Shown: positions 7,387-16,515 of the stretch, in pieces
Layout: each line of letters starts with the position of its first letter
Numbering within the stretch: position 1 is the stretch's first letter
NCBI RefSeq assembly: GCF_003010955.1
Contig: NZ_PGGO01000009.1
Coordinates: 1-64,000, forward strand
DNA: 64,000 nt
From: Phyllobacterium brassicacearum
Lineage (GTDB): Bacteria > Pseudomonadota > Alphaproteobacteria > Rhizobiales > Rhizobiaceae
Direction of reading: 5' to 3'
Notes under the pieces: generated by a model
The model's input: the letters and a program-made list of their open reading frames with translations, nothing else
What the model was told of the DNA's origin: nothing
Database searches by the model: none
Translations under genes and position numbers: made by a program

Positions 7387-8229
7387 CTACTCAAGATCGT
7401 AAAAGGTTCGAATGACTTCCCAGGCTTCGTCGGCCTTGTCGACGAAGGTGATCAGTTTGAGATCTGACGGCGAGATGACGCCCTGCTCGGCGAGGAAATC
7501 GAAATCAACGGCCTTTTCCCAGAATGACTTGCCGAACAGCAGGAACGGAATGCGTTCCATTCGGCCCGTCTGTATGAGCGTGAGAGCCTCGAACGTCTCG
7601 TCCATCGTGCCGAAGCCGCCAGGGAAGATTGCCATGGCCTTGGCTCGCATGAGGAAGTGCATCTTGCGGATGGCGAAATAGTGGAAATTGAAGCAAAGCT
7701 CCGGCGTGACATAGGCATTGGGCGCCTGTTCATGCGGCAGAACAATGTTGAGGCCGATCGTCGGCGCCCCAACGTCGGCTGCTCCGCGGTTGCCTGCTTC
7801 CATCACGCCCGGACCGCCGCCAGTGACGACGACGAATTCGCGATTATAGGTTGTCGACGAATAGGTGGAGCATAGTTGGGCGAATTTGCGCGCCTCGGCG
7901 TAATAATGTGAACTGGCCTCGAGGTTCTTCTTCTGCGTCGCGTTTTTTGCTGCCCAGGCAGCGCCGCCTGGCTCGGGAATACGCGCTCCGCCAAACAGAA
8001 CCACGGTAGAACGGATACCGCGTTCGGCGAGCGCCATTTCCGGTTTGAGCAATTCCAGTTGAAGCCGCACTGCGCGCAACTCGCGGCGCGTCATGAATTC
8101 CGGATCCGCGAAAGCGAGGCGATAGGTGTCTGATTGGGTTTGCCTCGTTTCAGGAGCGGTTTCGACGCGGCGCACCGCTTCGGAGGAGTGCGAGAACGGG
8201 GTCCAGCTATTTTTTTCATCAGTATTCAA
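7387..8229 (-). CDS. LOG-family protein (TIGR00730, Rossmann fold)
   Basis: A 280-aa protein with the two family motifs GGGPGVMEAGNRGA and PGGFGTMDETFEALT. Family members of plants and some bacteria cleave cytokinin riboside monophosphates (LOG enzymes) or other nucleotide monophosphates; older annotations call them lysine decarboxylases without support. The long N-terminal extension (about 100 residues before the Rossmann core) is typical of the proteobacterial long form. The start is a TTG at 8229 with AAGGAG eight bases upstream; no ATG lies near. It is divergent from dapD. Confidence 0.85.
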   Translation of the reverse strand: MNTDEKNSWTPFSHSSEAVRRVETAPETRQTQSDTYRLAFADPEFMTRRELRAVRLQLELLKPEMALAERGIRSTVVLFGGARIPEPGGAAWAAKNATQKKNLEASSHYYAEARKFAQLCSTYSSTTYNREFVVVTGGGPGVMEAGNRGAADVGAPTIGLNIVLPHEQAPNAYVTPELCFNFHYFAIRKMHFLMRAKAMAIFPGGFGTMDETFEALTLIQTGRMERIPFLLFGKSFWEKAVDFDFLAEQGVISPSDLKLITFVDKADEAWEVIRTFYDLE

Positions 8230-8309
8230 TTGTTGTACTCCTTCTGCGGACGCTCATGACGCTTACAGACATAAAATTCCATTCACCATCCAACATGGTA
8301 GCCCCGAGA

Positions 8310-8338
8310 TTGACCCTCTCACAGACTTATCTTACTAG
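8310..8338 (+). promoter_or_regulatory. Candidate sigma-70 promoter of dapD
   Basis: TTGACC (8310-8315), 17-base spacer, TACTAG (8333-8338), 42 bases before the dapD start in the divergent region 8230-8379. Confidence 0.45.
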
Positions 8339-8379
8339 GCCATTGTTCTTAACCGCCCGTGTAATGGAGTGACCAGCAA

Positions 8380-9234
8380 ATGTCCAAGCCCGATCTGACC
8401 AGTCTCGAAAAGACGATCGACAAGGCCTTCGATGAGCGCGATGCGATCAGCACCGAAACGCGTGGCGAAGTTCGTGAGGCCGTCGAAACATCGCTGCTGC
8501 TGCTTGATAGTGGACAGGTGCGTGTTGCCGAGAAACAGGCAGATGGCGCATGGACAACCAACCAATGGCTGAAAAAGGCCGTGCTCCTGTCCTTCCGGCT
8601 CAACCCCATGGGCATAATCGAGGGCGGACCCGGCGGTGCGCCCTGGTGGGACAAGGTACCGTCGAAGTTCGATGGCTGGGGCGCAACCGAGTTCGCCAAA
8701 GCAGGAATTCGCACGGTTCCAAATGCGATCGTCCGCCGTTCTGCCTATATTGCTCCGGGCGTCATTCTGATGCCATCCTTCGTCAATCTCGGCGCCTATG
8801 TCGACGAAGGGACAATGGTCGACACATGGGCTGGCGTTGGTTCTTGTGCGCAGATCGGCAAACATGTCCACTTGTCGGGAGGTGTCGGCATTGGTGGCGT
8901 GCTTGAGCCGATGCAGGCTGGCCCGACCATCATTGAAGATAACTGCTTCATTGGCGCGCGCTCGGAAGTGGTCGAAGGCTGCATCGTCCGCGAAGGCGCG
9001 GTCCTTGGCATGGGCGTCTTCATCGGCAAGTCGACCAAGATTATCGATCGTGCAACGGGCGAGATTTTCTACGGCGAAGTGCCGCCCTATTCGGTCGTCG
9101 TTGCCGGTACTCTGCCAGGAAAACCACTCCCGAATGGCGAGCCAGGGCCTGGGCTTTATTGTGCGGTGATCGTCAAGCGCGTCGATGAAAAGACCCGTTC
9201 CAAGACATCCATCAACGAATTGTTGCGCGATTAG
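8380..9234 (+). CDS. dapD: 2,3,4,5-tetrahydropyridine-2,6-dicarboxylate N-succinyltransferase
   Basis: A 284-aa trimeric acyltransferase with a left-handed beta-helix built from hexapeptide repeats ([19 protein letters not shown] and following). It succinylates tetrahydrodipicolinate in the lysine/diaminopimelate pathway, feeding cell-wall synthesis. The helical N-terminal domain (residues 1-90), the helix core and the C-terminal strand region ending [14 protein letters not shown] are all present. GGAG lies 9 bases before the ATG. dapE, a later step of the same pathway, follows 1.3 kb downstream, separated by a reductase-like gene on the other strand. Confidence 0.97.
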   Translation: MSKPDLTSLEKTIDKAFDERDAISTETRGEVREAVETSLLLLDSGQVRVAEKQADGAWTTNQWLKKAVLLSFRLNPMGIIEGGPGGAPWWDKVPSKFDGWGATEFAKAGIRTVPNAIVRRSAYIAPGVILMPSFVNLGAYVDEGTMVDTWAGVGSCAQIGKHVHLSGGVGIGGVLEPMQAGPTIIEDNCFIGARSEVVEGCIVREGAVLGMGVFIGKSTKIIDRATGEIFYGEVPPYSVVVAGTLPGKPLPNGEPGPGLYCAVIVKRVDEKTRSKTSINELLRD

Positions 9235-9240
9235 GGCACA

Positions 9241-10290
9241 TCACGGCGGGAGGGGCGAACCCTCCTCTGCCTTGGCATCGCGGATTTCAGCGACCGAATG
9301 CGGCCGGAGCGGCTTGCCCTCCGCCCGCTTGACACAGGAAACGACGTTACGGGTAAGTGGAACAGGGATAGCTTTCTCGTCAGCCAAATGAACAATAACA
9401 CCCTGAAGATAGTCGATCTCGGTCGGGCGGCCGCGCGACAGATCTTCCCACATGGATGAACGGGCGCGAGGATCGATATTGATCATCTTTTTCGCAGCAA
9501 TGCGGAAAAGGAAATCTGGCAGCCGCAGCACCCATGGAACAAGTGCAGGGGAGACGCCCTGTATCTTCGAGGGCACGATGGCATGTGCATTCAACACTTT
9601 CAGACCTTCGCTCATCTGATCCGCGAGGAGACGCCGCCAATTCCGGTCGGCTAGTTGAGTGGCCAGCGGTAGGCCGGAGAGGGCATTAAGCGCATTGTTG
9701 AGGTTCATCAGTAGTTTACCCCACAATACACTTTGCATGTCCGGATGGTGGTGAACGTTGAGCCCTGGTGCCGAAAGATCATCGGCCAGGTCGCCCGATC
9801 GGTCGTCAACAAGAATGGTGCCGTCGGTGGTGCGGCGAACGGTGAAAGGCACGGCGTCCGGCTCGGACTGAACGACATTGAATGGCACCATACCGGGGAC
9901 TACGGTAAAACCGGACGGCAGGTTCCGGCGCAAGACCCGGGCATTGTCGACGCCGTTTTGCAGGCTGACTATGGCGGACGTTGAGGGCGCATGCTTTGCG
10001 ACCAGCTTGGCCATTTCTTCAGTTGCGCCGCTCTTGACGGCAATCACAATGATCTCTGCCTGCGCGAATGCGACCGCTGGATCGACTGCAAGGGTCAATT
10101 GCTCTGGTCGAACGAGCGTTTCCGTTCCGTTTAGATCAATGATCTTGAGGCCATGCTGCAGAAGCAGCGATTCGATGCGTGGTCGCACCAGAAAGATAAC
10201 GTCCTTGCCCGCTGATGCCAGACAACCGCCGACATAACAACCGATCGAGCCGGCGCCAGCGATGACGATCCGGGTTTCGTTTGCAAGCAT
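9241..10290 (-). CDS. 2-dehydropantoate 2-reductase family protein (PanE/ApbA-like)
   Basis: A 349-aa NADPH-dependent reductase of the ketopantoate reductase family. The N-terminus has the dinucleotide motif VIAGAGSIGCYVGGCLASAG, then VIAVKSGATEEM and the SLQNGVDN segment; the C-terminal helical domain includes LWGKLLMNLNNALNALSG and the conserved RARSSMWEDLSRGRPTEIDYL region with the active-site pattern. It may make pantoate for coenzyme A, but many family members have other substrates, so panE is not assigned. The ATG at 10290 has AGGGA nine bases upstream; the open frame extends further but without support. It lies between dapD and dapE on the opposite strand. Confidence 0.88.
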   Translation of the reverse strand: MLANETRIVIAGAGSIGCYVGGCLASAGKDVIFLVRPRIESLLLQHGLKIIDLNGTETLVRPEQLTLAVDPAVAFAQAEIIVIAVKSGATEEMAKLVAKHAPSTSAIVSLQNGVDNARVLRRNLPSGFTVVPGMVPFNVVQSEPDAVPFTVRRTTDGTILVDDRSGDLADDLSAPGLNVHHHPDMQSVLWGKLLMNLNNALNALSGLPLATQLADRNWRRLLADQMSEGLKVLNAHAIVPSKIQGVSPALVPWVLRLPDFLFRIAAKKMINIDPRARSSMWEDLSRGRPTEIDYLQGVIVHLADEKAIPVPLTRNVVSCVKRAEGKPLRPHSVAEIRDAKAEEGSPLPP

Positions 10291-10440
10291 GGTGCTGTCC
10301 CTGATTGATACGCCGACGGCATTTAAACAGATGCCGCCAACACGATCCAGTGTGCCGAACCCTACGTTCCTCGGATCAAACGGCGAACTCGCTGGAACGT
10401 CGCGTTCGAGTAGCACACTGGCACATTATAACCCTGAAGA

Positions 10441-10506
10441 GTGTCCTTTCGATCCCGAAGTTCGTGAGAGCTCACTTGATGGGGGCGAACTTCGGGATCG
10501 GGACAC
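10441..10506. repeat. 66-bp palindrome in the reductase-dapE divergent region
   Basis: CGATCCCGAAGTTCG (10450-10464) pairs perfectly with 10486-10500, extended by GTGTCC (10441-10446) with 10501-10506 across a 3-base bulge; the start of the loop has an inner short palindrome GTGAG-AG-CTCAC (10463-10474). No T-run follows. It may be an interspersed repeat or a regulatory structure; its function is unknown. Confidence 0.6.
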
Positions 10507-10550
10507 TAGTTGCGTGACAGCATCATGCTTTTCCATTATCGCTTTTTGGC

Positions 10551-11747
10551 ATGACATCCTCGATCGATCCCGTACAAAATCTCGCCCAGCTCATTGCGTG
10601 CCCGTCGATAACGCCAGCGGAAGGCGGTGCATTATCTGCTCTCCAGGCCATGCTCGCTCCACTTGGCTTTTCCGTCGAACGGCCGGTCTTCAGCGAGGCC
10701 GGCACACCCGATGTGGAGAACCTATATGCGCGCCGTTCCGGCAATGGGCCGCACCTCATGTTTGCCGGCCATACGGATGTCGTGCCGGTCGGTGATGAGG
10801 GCGCATGGACCGTTCCACCGTTTTCAGCCGAGATCCGCAATGGCGAAATGTATGGCCGCGGCGCCGTTGACATGAAAGGCGGCATTGCCTGTTTCGTCGC
10901 TGCCGTGGCTCGTCATCTTGAGAAGAACGGTGCCCTCAAGGGTTCGGTTTCTTTTGTCATCACCGGTGACGAAGAGGGACCATCTATCAATGGCACAGGC
11001 AAGTTGCTGGAATGGGCCAAAGCAAGGGGCGAAAAATGGGACGCCGCCATCGTCGGTGAGCCGACGAACCCGGACAAGCTCGGTGATATGATCAAGATCG
11101 GCAGGCGCGGCTCCCTGTCGGGAACAGTCGTCGTGCATGGCGTGCAAGGTCATGCCGCCTATCCACACCTCGCCGACAATCCCGTACGTGGTCTCGTGAC
11201 GCTGGTGGACAGCCTGCTCTACCCCGTGTTTGACGAAGGGACGAAGGATTTTCAGCCGACCAATCTCGAAGTGACCACGATCGATGTCGGGAATCCCGCC
11301 GTCAACGTTATCCCCGCCACTGCCACCGCTACGTTCAACGTCCGCTTCAACGATACGTGGACAGGCGAAACGCTGATGGCGGAGATTCATAACCGTCTTG
11401 ATCAGGCATCACGCCGACACAAGCTGCGCCCCGGTAAGAGCGAGCCGGTGAATTACGACCTCAACTGGCGTAACCGCGTGAGCCATGTCTTCCTGACCCA
11501 TGAGGAAAAGCTGATCGGCACCCTGAGTTCGTCCATCGAGAAGGTCACAGGTAACCGGCCACAGCTTTCGACTTCGGGTGGGACGTCCGATGCCCGCTTC
11601 ATCAAGGATTATTGCCCGGTCGTCGAGTTTGGTCTTGTCGGCAAGACGATGCATATGGTTGATGAACGCGTAGCCCTTGCCGATCTCGAAACGCTGACGC
11701 AAGTTTATGAGCGGTTCATCTCGGATTTTTTTTCGCAAAAAACATGA
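10551..11747 (+). CDS. dapE: Succinyl-diaminopimelate desuccinylase
   Basis: A 398-aa M20-family metallohydrolase that removes succinate from N-succinyl-LL-diaminopimelate in lysine and peptidoglycan synthesis. Zinc ligands and catalytic residues can be read in [12 protein letters not shown], the DMKGGIA segment, GDEEGPS (catalytic Glu and ligand) and the final MHMVDERV histidine region. The dimerisation domain ([23 protein letters not shown]) is intact. Length is about 15-20 residues above the E. coli enzyme. No strong ribosome site precedes the ATG. The next gene starts within a few bases of the stop, suggesting an operon. Confidence 0.96.
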   Translation: MTSSIDPVQNLAQLIACPSITPAEGGALSALQAMLAPLGFSVERPVFSEAGTPDVENLYARRSGNGPHLMFAGHTDVVPVGDEGAWTVPPFSAEIRNGEMYGRGAVDMKGGIACFVAAVARHLEKNGALKGSVSFVITGDEEGPSINGTGKLLEWAKARGEKWDAAIVGEPTNPDKLGDMIKIGRRGSLSGTVVVHGVQGHAAYPHLADNPVRGLVTLVDSLLYPVFDEGTKDFQPTNLEVTTIDVGNPAVNVIPATATATFNVRFNDTWTGETLMAEIHNRLDQASRRHKLRPGKSEPVNYDLNWRNRVSHVFLTHEEKLIGTLSSSIEKVTGNRPQLSTSGGTSDARFIKDYCPVVEFGLVGKTMHMVDERVALADLETLTQVYERFISDFFSQKT

Positions 11748-11753
11748 GTGATC

Positions 11754-12365
11754 ATGCCGGATTTTGACGAGATTCAGCGGTATTTGTGGGGCGCTTGGCG
11801 GATGATGAATGGTCATCCAGACGGGCTGGATCTTCTCGATTTTTCCGAGGACGGTTTCTGGCAATCGTTCCACGCCATTACGATTTCGCTGCCGCCACTC
11901 ATTCTCGGATGGATCATCTTCGCCAATGACATGATCGCGCTCCGCCCCGAAACCGGCAATCGCTTTTCCATCATGGGCCGGGTGGCATTTGTAGATCTCG
12001 CTTCATGGGTCCTGCCATTGGTCGTCCTGGCACTCAGCGCCCGGCAGCTCGGCATTGCCAAGCGTTTCAGCCCCTATGTCGTCGCCAGCAACTGGGGCAC
12101 CGCCATCGGAGCCTGGCTCATGGTGCCTGCCACGCTGGCGCGCGTCCTCTTGCCTGGCTGGCCAATCTTGGCCACGGGCTTCGGCCTCGCACTTTACGGC
12201 GTTATTTTGTTTCTGACGTACCGGCTGACGCATGTCGCTCTGAAGAAGTCGCATGCCTATACGGCGGTATTCTTCGTCGCGCTTGTTGCCGGCTCGCTGT
12301 TCGTGATGATCCTGCTTCAGGCCGTACTTGGTATTTCCCTGCCCGAACAGGCGGTGATCGGATAA
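11754..12365 (+). CDS. Conserved multi-pass membrane protein of unknown function
   Basis: A 203-aa protein with about five hydrophobic segments ([91 protein letters not shown]). The soluble N-terminus reads [21 protein letters not shown] do not recognise a named family. The ATG at 11754 follows the dapE stop by six bases; a GTG directly after the stop at 11748 is possible. Co-transcription with dapE is likely. Its 3' end overlaps the convergent truA by 49 bases, so the two genes share coding DNA in opposite directions. Confidence 0.8.
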   Translation: MPDFDEIQRYLWGAWRMMNGHPDGLDLLDFSEDGFWQSFHAITISLPPLILGWIIFANDMIALRPETGNRFSIMGRVAFVDLASWVLPLVVLALSARQLGIAKRFSPYVVASNWGTAIGAWLMVPATLARVLLPGWPILATGFGLALYGVILFLTYRLTHVALKKSHAYTAVFFVALVAGSLFVMILLQAVLGISLPEQAVIG

Positions 12366-13102
12366 TCCACGCCAATGAGATACAACCCGTAGGGCGGTGC
12401 TACAGGTCCGCAGGCCTTCCGGTCGCGTGCTTCCAGAGCTGCGCTGACATCGTCCGCATGCCAGCGGCCGCAACCAACTTCATTGAGCGTTCCGGCAAAG
12501 GAGCGGATCTGGTTGTGTAGGAACGATCGGGCGGAGGCGCGGATTTCAATGATTTCGCCACTGCGTGCAACGCTCAGGTGATCGAGCGTCTTCACCGGGC
12601 TTTTGGACTGGCATTGGGTAGCCCGGAAGGTAGTAAAATCATGCGTCCCGATGAGCCGCTGCGCTGCATCGTGCATGGCTTCAGCGTCGAGCGGCTTCTT
12701 CACCCACCATGCGCGATGTGCTTCGAGCGGGGCAGGCGGCCGGCGATTGACGATGCGGTAGAGATAATGCCGGCCCATCGCCGAAAATCGAGCATCGAAA
12801 CGTTCGCCGACAAGTTCGACATTGATGATCCCGACCGTTTCGCCAGCGATCACCAGATGCGCATTCAGTGCCTCGCGAACCTTCGAACTGCTCCAGTTCT
12901 TGGTCAGGTCGACATGGGCAACCTGCGCGGTTGCGTGAACGCCTGAATCCGTGCGGCCAGCGGCGCCTAGGGAGATTGTGTCGCCGCAGAACTTGAAGAT
13001 GGCCTGCTCTATGGCTGCCTGGACAGTGTGGCCGTTTTCCTGCCGCTGCCAGCCTGCATAAGGCGTGCCGTCATATTCGACTGTGAGCTTGTAACGGGGC
13101 AC
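12317..13102 (-). CDS. truA: tRNA pseudouridine(38-40) synthase TruA
   Basis: A 261-aa pseudouridine synthase acting on positions 38-40 of the tRNA anticodon arm. The catalytic aspartate lies in [14 protein letters not shown] (about residue 54), and the conserved [10 protein letters not shown] and [13 protein letters not shown] segments are present. The start is GTG at 13102, overlapping the upstream GNAT stop codon by one base (TAGTG), so translation is coupled. The 3' end runs 49 bases into the convergent membrane-protein gene. It is the last gene of the leftward def-fmt-GNAT-truA cluster. Confidence 0.95.
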   Translation of the reverse strand: MPRYKLTVEYDGTPYAGWQRQENGHTVQAAIEQAIFKFCGDTISLGAAGRTDSGVHATAQVAHVDLTKNWSSSKVREALNAHLVIAGETVGIINVELVGERFDARFSAMGRHYLYRIVNRRPPAPLEAHRAWWVKKPLDAEAMHDAAQRLIGTHDFTTFRATQCQSKSPVKTLDHLSVARSGEIIEIRASARSFLHNQIRSFAGTLNEVGCGRWHADDVSAALEARDRKACGPVAPPYGLYLIGVDYPITACSGREIPSTA

Positions 13103-13599
13103 TACAAGGCTCCAAAGGCGGGAGCATAGATCAGCGTCCCCGATGAAGGTGCGTCGCCAAAGGCAACGGCCTGCAGATACTCGCCTTGATACTCACTAAA
13201 GAAGCCCGATGCCCGCTGATGCTCATAGCCAAAGCGTCCATAATACTCGGGCTCCCCGAGGACGACGGAAAGCGTTTCGCCAGCACTTGCGAGGTGCTCA
13301 TGCGCACTTCGCACCAGTTCACTTCCGATACCCTGTTCCTGGTGATCGGGCGAAACTGCGAGAGGCGCCAGCGCAACAGCATCGGAATCCTCTGTCGCGG
13401 TCACTTTCAACCGCGAAAACAGGATATGCCCGACGATTGTTTCGTGTTTCAGGGCGACCAATTCGAGCACCACATCATTGTCCTGTCGCAGGCGGTCCAC
13501 GAGGTCAGCTTCGTCGGCCCCTTGAAAAGCCGCTTTCAGGATGTCGGAAATGGCCGGGCAATCCTCGGGGCTGGCTGCACGGATCGTGATGCCTTTCAT
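13102..13599 (-). CDS. GNAT-family N-acetyltransferase
   Basis: A 165-aa acetyltransferase with the acetyl-CoA loop [21 protein letters not shown] (Q/RxxGxG/A type) and a preceding core beta strand (AVALAPLAV). It resembles the YhbS-type single-domain proteins often placed beside fmt/truA in rhizobia. The substrate is unknown. It overlaps fmt by four bases (ATGA) at its start and truA by one base at its end, so it is fully embedded in the def-fmt-truA operon. Confidence 0.88.
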   Translation of the reverse strand: MKGITIRAASPEDCPAISDILKAAFQGADEADLVDRLRQDNDVVLELVALKHETIVGHILFSRLKVTATEDSDAVALAPLAVSPDHQEQGIGSELVRSAHEHLASAGETLSVVLGEPEYYGRFGYEHQRASGFFSEYQGEYLQAVAFGDAPSSGTLIYAPAFGAL

Positions 13600-14531
13600 G
13601 GCAGCCGCGTCCCTTGCGCGATCTTGGCGCCGCGCTGAAACTCTTGTCCGTCCATGACCTTGCCGCCCGCGCGCTGCAGCGAGCGCAGGCGCACCGCCCC
13701 TTCGCCGCAGGCAATGCGCAAATCATCGTCGAGAACCGTGCCAGGATCACCAACGCCGGTTGCCAGGATCGAGCGCAGCAGCTTCACCCGTTCGAGGTTG
13801 TCGCCAATCTCCATCTCGCACCAGGTCCCGGGAAAGGGAGCGAGCCCGCGAATACGGTTGTGCACATCGATCGCCGGCTGTGTCCAGTCGATCCGGGTCT
13901 CTGCCTTGGTGATTTTCGAAGCGTAGGTGACGCCCTCTTCAGATTGCGGGGTCAGGCTCAGGCTGTCGCGCTCCAGCGCCGCCATGGCACGGACCATGAG
14001 ATCGGCACCCGCCATGGAGAGATGATCATGCAGTTCGCCTGCGGTCATATCGGCGGTGATCTTCACTTTCTCGGCCATAGCGACCGGACCGGTGTCGAGA
14101 CCTTCGTCCATCTTCATGATCATTATGCCGGTCTCGAGATCGCCGGCCATGATTGCCCGCTGGATCGGCGCTGCACCCCGCCAGCGCGGCAACAGGGAAG
14201 CGTGGCCGTTGTAGCAGCCCAGTCGCGTTCCCTCCAAAATTGCGTGCGGCAGGATCAGCCCATAGGCAACGACGACCGCAACATCTGCCTGAAGATCGCG
14301 GAATGCCTGTTGTTCATCCTCGCTTTTCAGGCTTTTGGGCGTTCGTACTTCGATGCCGAACTGCTCTGCGTTGCGCTGTACGGGCGAAGGTGTGAGTTCC
14401 AGACCGCGACGACCCGCTGGACGTGGCGGTTGGCTATAAACGGCGACGATCTCATGGCCCTGACCGATCAAGGCGTTGAGGATGGGAACCGAGAAATCCG
14501 GCGTCCCCATGAAGACGATGCGCAAGCTCAT
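13596..14531 (-). CDS. fmt: Methionyl-tRNA formyltransferase
   Basis: A 311-aa enzyme that formylates initiator methionyl-tRNA using 10-formyl-tetrahydrofolate. The N-terminal domain starts [15 protein letters not shown] and carries the active-site pattern [20 protein letters not shown] with the downstream [12 protein letters not shown] segment; the C-terminal tRNA-binding domain includes [14 protein letters not shown]. Four bases separate it from the upstream def gene, which removes the formyl group later, the common fmt-def pairing. Confidence 0.97.
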   Translation of the reverse strand: MSLRIVFMGTPDFSVPILNALIGQGHEIVAVYSQPPRPAGRRGLELTPSPVQRNAEQFGIEVRTPKSLKSEDEQQAFRDLQADVAVVVAYGLILPHAILEGTRLGCYNGHASLLPRWRGAAPIQRAIMAGDLETGIMIMKMDEGLDTGPVAMAEKVKITADMTAGELHDHLSMAGADLMVRAMAALERDSLSLTPQSEEGVTYASKITKAETRIDWTQPAIDVHNRIRGLAPFPGTWCEMEIGDNLERVKLLRSILATGVGDPGTVLDDDLRIACGEGAVRLRSLQRAGGKVMDGQEFQRGAKIAQGTRLP

Positions 14532-14535
14532 CGGT

Positions 14536-15066
14536 CTAAACCGCCAGTTTGCTCGGTGGACGATCCTTGGCGAGCTTCTTGAACTTCTTGACGACCATCT
14601 CGCGTTTTAATCGCGAAATATGATCGATGAACAGAACGCCGTTGAGATGATCGATCTCATGCTGTAGGCACGTGGCGAGAAGCCCATCCGCCGGAACGTC
14701 ATGGCTCCTGCCGTCAAGGTCGAGATAGGAGACCCGCACTTCCGCCGGACGTTCCACTTCCGCATAATAGTCGGGGATGGACAGGCAACCCTCCTCGTAA
14801 ACATTGCGCTCGGTGCTGGACGACAATATCTGCGGGTTGATGAAAACCTGCGGTGCGTTGGGCTCGTCTTCCTTGGAAAGATCGATGACCAGCATCCGCA
14901 ACGGCTCGCCTACCTGAATTGCGGCAAGGCCGATGCCCGGAGCGTCGTACATGGTATCCAGCATATCAGCGGCGAATTTGCGCAAATCGGCGTCAAAGCG
15001 CTCCACAGGTTTTGAGACCTGACGCAACAGTGGATCGGGAAGGATGACAAGCGGTTTGATAGACAT
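14536..15066 (-). CDS. def: Peptide deformylase
   Basis: A 176-aa iron/zinc metallohydrolase that removes the N-formyl group from nascent proteins. All three motifs are visible: [10 protein letters not shown] (motif I), EEGCLSIPD (motif II with the metal-binding cysteine) and [12 protein letters not shown] (motif III with the two histidines). The start at 15066 ([12 protein letters not shown]) has AGGTGA upstream; two nearer-upstream ATG codons exist but lie within the ribosome site. First gene of the leftward def-fmt-GNAT-truA operon, divergent from rmuC. Confidence 0.97.
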   Translation of the reverse strand: MSIKPLVILPDPLLRQVSKPVERFDADLRKFAADMLDTMYDAPGIGLAAIQVGEPLRMLVIDLSKEDEPNAPQVFINPQILSSSTERNVYEEGCLSIPDYYAEVERPAEVRVSYLDLDGRSHDVPADGLLATCLQHEIDHLNGVLFIDHISRLKREMVVKKFKKLAKDRPPSKLAV

Positions 15067-15179
15067 GAGCATCACCTAATATCTCGGCTTACAACCGTCA
15101 ATCCGATGTAAAAGCCAATTGTAAAAATGTTCTTGTTTTGATCTCACATTTGCTATCCGAATCGGTTAGTCTTATTGCT

Positions 15180-16415
15180 ATGGAAACATCAATTTCACTC
15201 GATCAAACACTATTTCAGCTCGGTGCCAGTTCGATATCGCTGGGCGCGACGCTCTTCGCAGCGGCGGTAATAGCAGCGCTTATCATTCTTTTCGCCAGTA
15301 TCGCGGTGTGGCGCTCGGCGCGCATGCGGCTCGTTGCTGAAATACAGGCAGAAGACCGGGCACGCGATGCCGAAGTGCGGATGGGTGAAATCCTGAAGAG
15401 CCAGGCGGAGATGCAGGGCCGCATGCAGACCATGGCAGAGCTGTTTGGTTCGCGGCAGGCCGAGCTCAATCAGTCGATCCGGGAGCGGCTTGACGGCATG
15501 ACGAGCCGCATCGGTCAGACGATGACCGAACAGACGCAGTCGACCCACGAAAATCTCGCCAAACTGCAGGAGCGGCTGGCCGTCATTGATACGGCACAGA
15601 ACAATATTCAGGCCCTTGCAGGGCAGGTGGTGCAACTGCAGGCGATCCTTGCCAACAAGCAGACGCGCGGTGCCTTTGGTCAGGCGCGTATGGAGGCCAT
15701 TATCGCCGACGGCCTGCCGCAGGGCGCTTACGAATTTCAGGCGACGCTCTCCAACGGCAGCCGTCCGGACTGCGTGGTTCGCATGCCGAATGGCGCGCCC
15801 AATCTCGTCATCGATGCGAAATTCCCACTAGAAGCATGGAATGCCATTCGCGATTCCGAAGGTCCCGAGGCCAAGAAAATAGCGCTCGCACAATTTCGCC
15901 GCGATGTGGAAGTGCATATTCGCGACGTTGCCGAGAAATACCTGATCAATGGCGAAACCCAGGACACGGCGTTTCTCTTTGTGCCTTCGGAGTCGATCTT
16001 CGCGGAGATCCATGAGAATTTTGAAGGTTTGGTGCAGAAGGCGCATCGTGCCCGCATTGTGATCGTTTCGCCATCGCTGCTTATGCTTTCCATTCAAGTC
16101 ATTCAGGCGGTCCTCAAGGATGTGCGCATGCGTGAACAGGCTCATCTCATCCAGGGCGAAGTCATCCGGCTGATGGAAGATGTGGGCCGCCTCGATGACC
16201 GTGTCCGCCGCCTGCAGACGCATTTCGGCCAGGCAAACAAGGACATTGACGACATTCTCGTCTCGTCAAGCAAGGTGACGAAGCGCGGCCAGAAGATCGA
16301 AGCGCTGGAATTTGCCGAGCCGGGCGGAGAAGTGGTCAAAGATCTTGATGCAAGCCGCTCCGCCGCGTCGGCGACGGGTCAATTGCGCTTGCGTGTTGTC
16401 GACGGCGAGGATTAA
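15180..16415 (+). CDS. rmuC: DNA recombination protein RmuC
   Basis: A 411-aa protein with an N-terminal membrane segment (SISLGATLFAAAVIAALIIL), a long coiled coil (about residues 45-165) and a C-terminal RmuC nuclease-like domain: GAFGQARMEAII, PDCVVRMPNGAPNLVIDAKFPLEAW and FVPSESIFAEIHENF. The family limits recombination between inverted repeats and has a PD-(D/E)XK-like fold, with D and K in VIDAKFP. The ATG at 15180 is preferred over a TTG at 15138 because it starts just before the hydrophobic segment. Divergent from def. Confidence 0.92.
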   Translation: METSISLDQTLFQLGASSISLGATLFAAAVIAALIILFASIAVWRSARMRLVAEIQAEDRARDAEVRMGEILKSQAEMQGRMQTMAELFGSRQAELNQSIRERLDGMTSRIGQTMTEQTQSTHENLAKLQERLAVIDTAQNNIQALAGQVVQLQAILANKQTRGAFGQARMEAIIADGLPQGAYEFQATLSNGSRPDCVVRMPNGAPNLVIDAKFPLEAWNAIRDSEGPEAKKIALAQFRRDVEVHIRDVAEKYLINGETQDTAFLFVPSESIFAEIHENFEGLVQKAHRARIVIVSPSLLMLSIQVIQAVLKDVRMREQAHLIQGEVIRLMEDVGRLDDRVRRLQTHFGQANKDIDDILVSSSKVTKRGQKIEALEFAEPGGEVVKDLDASRSAASATGQLRLRVVDGED

Positions 16416-16515
16416 CAGTCGGCGATAGTGCGAACCTGCGGCAGGAAATGGTCGGAATGGCGCTAGCCGTATCGCCTGTCTTGCGCTAACCCTGCCTCAA
16501 ATAGTGCAGGACATC

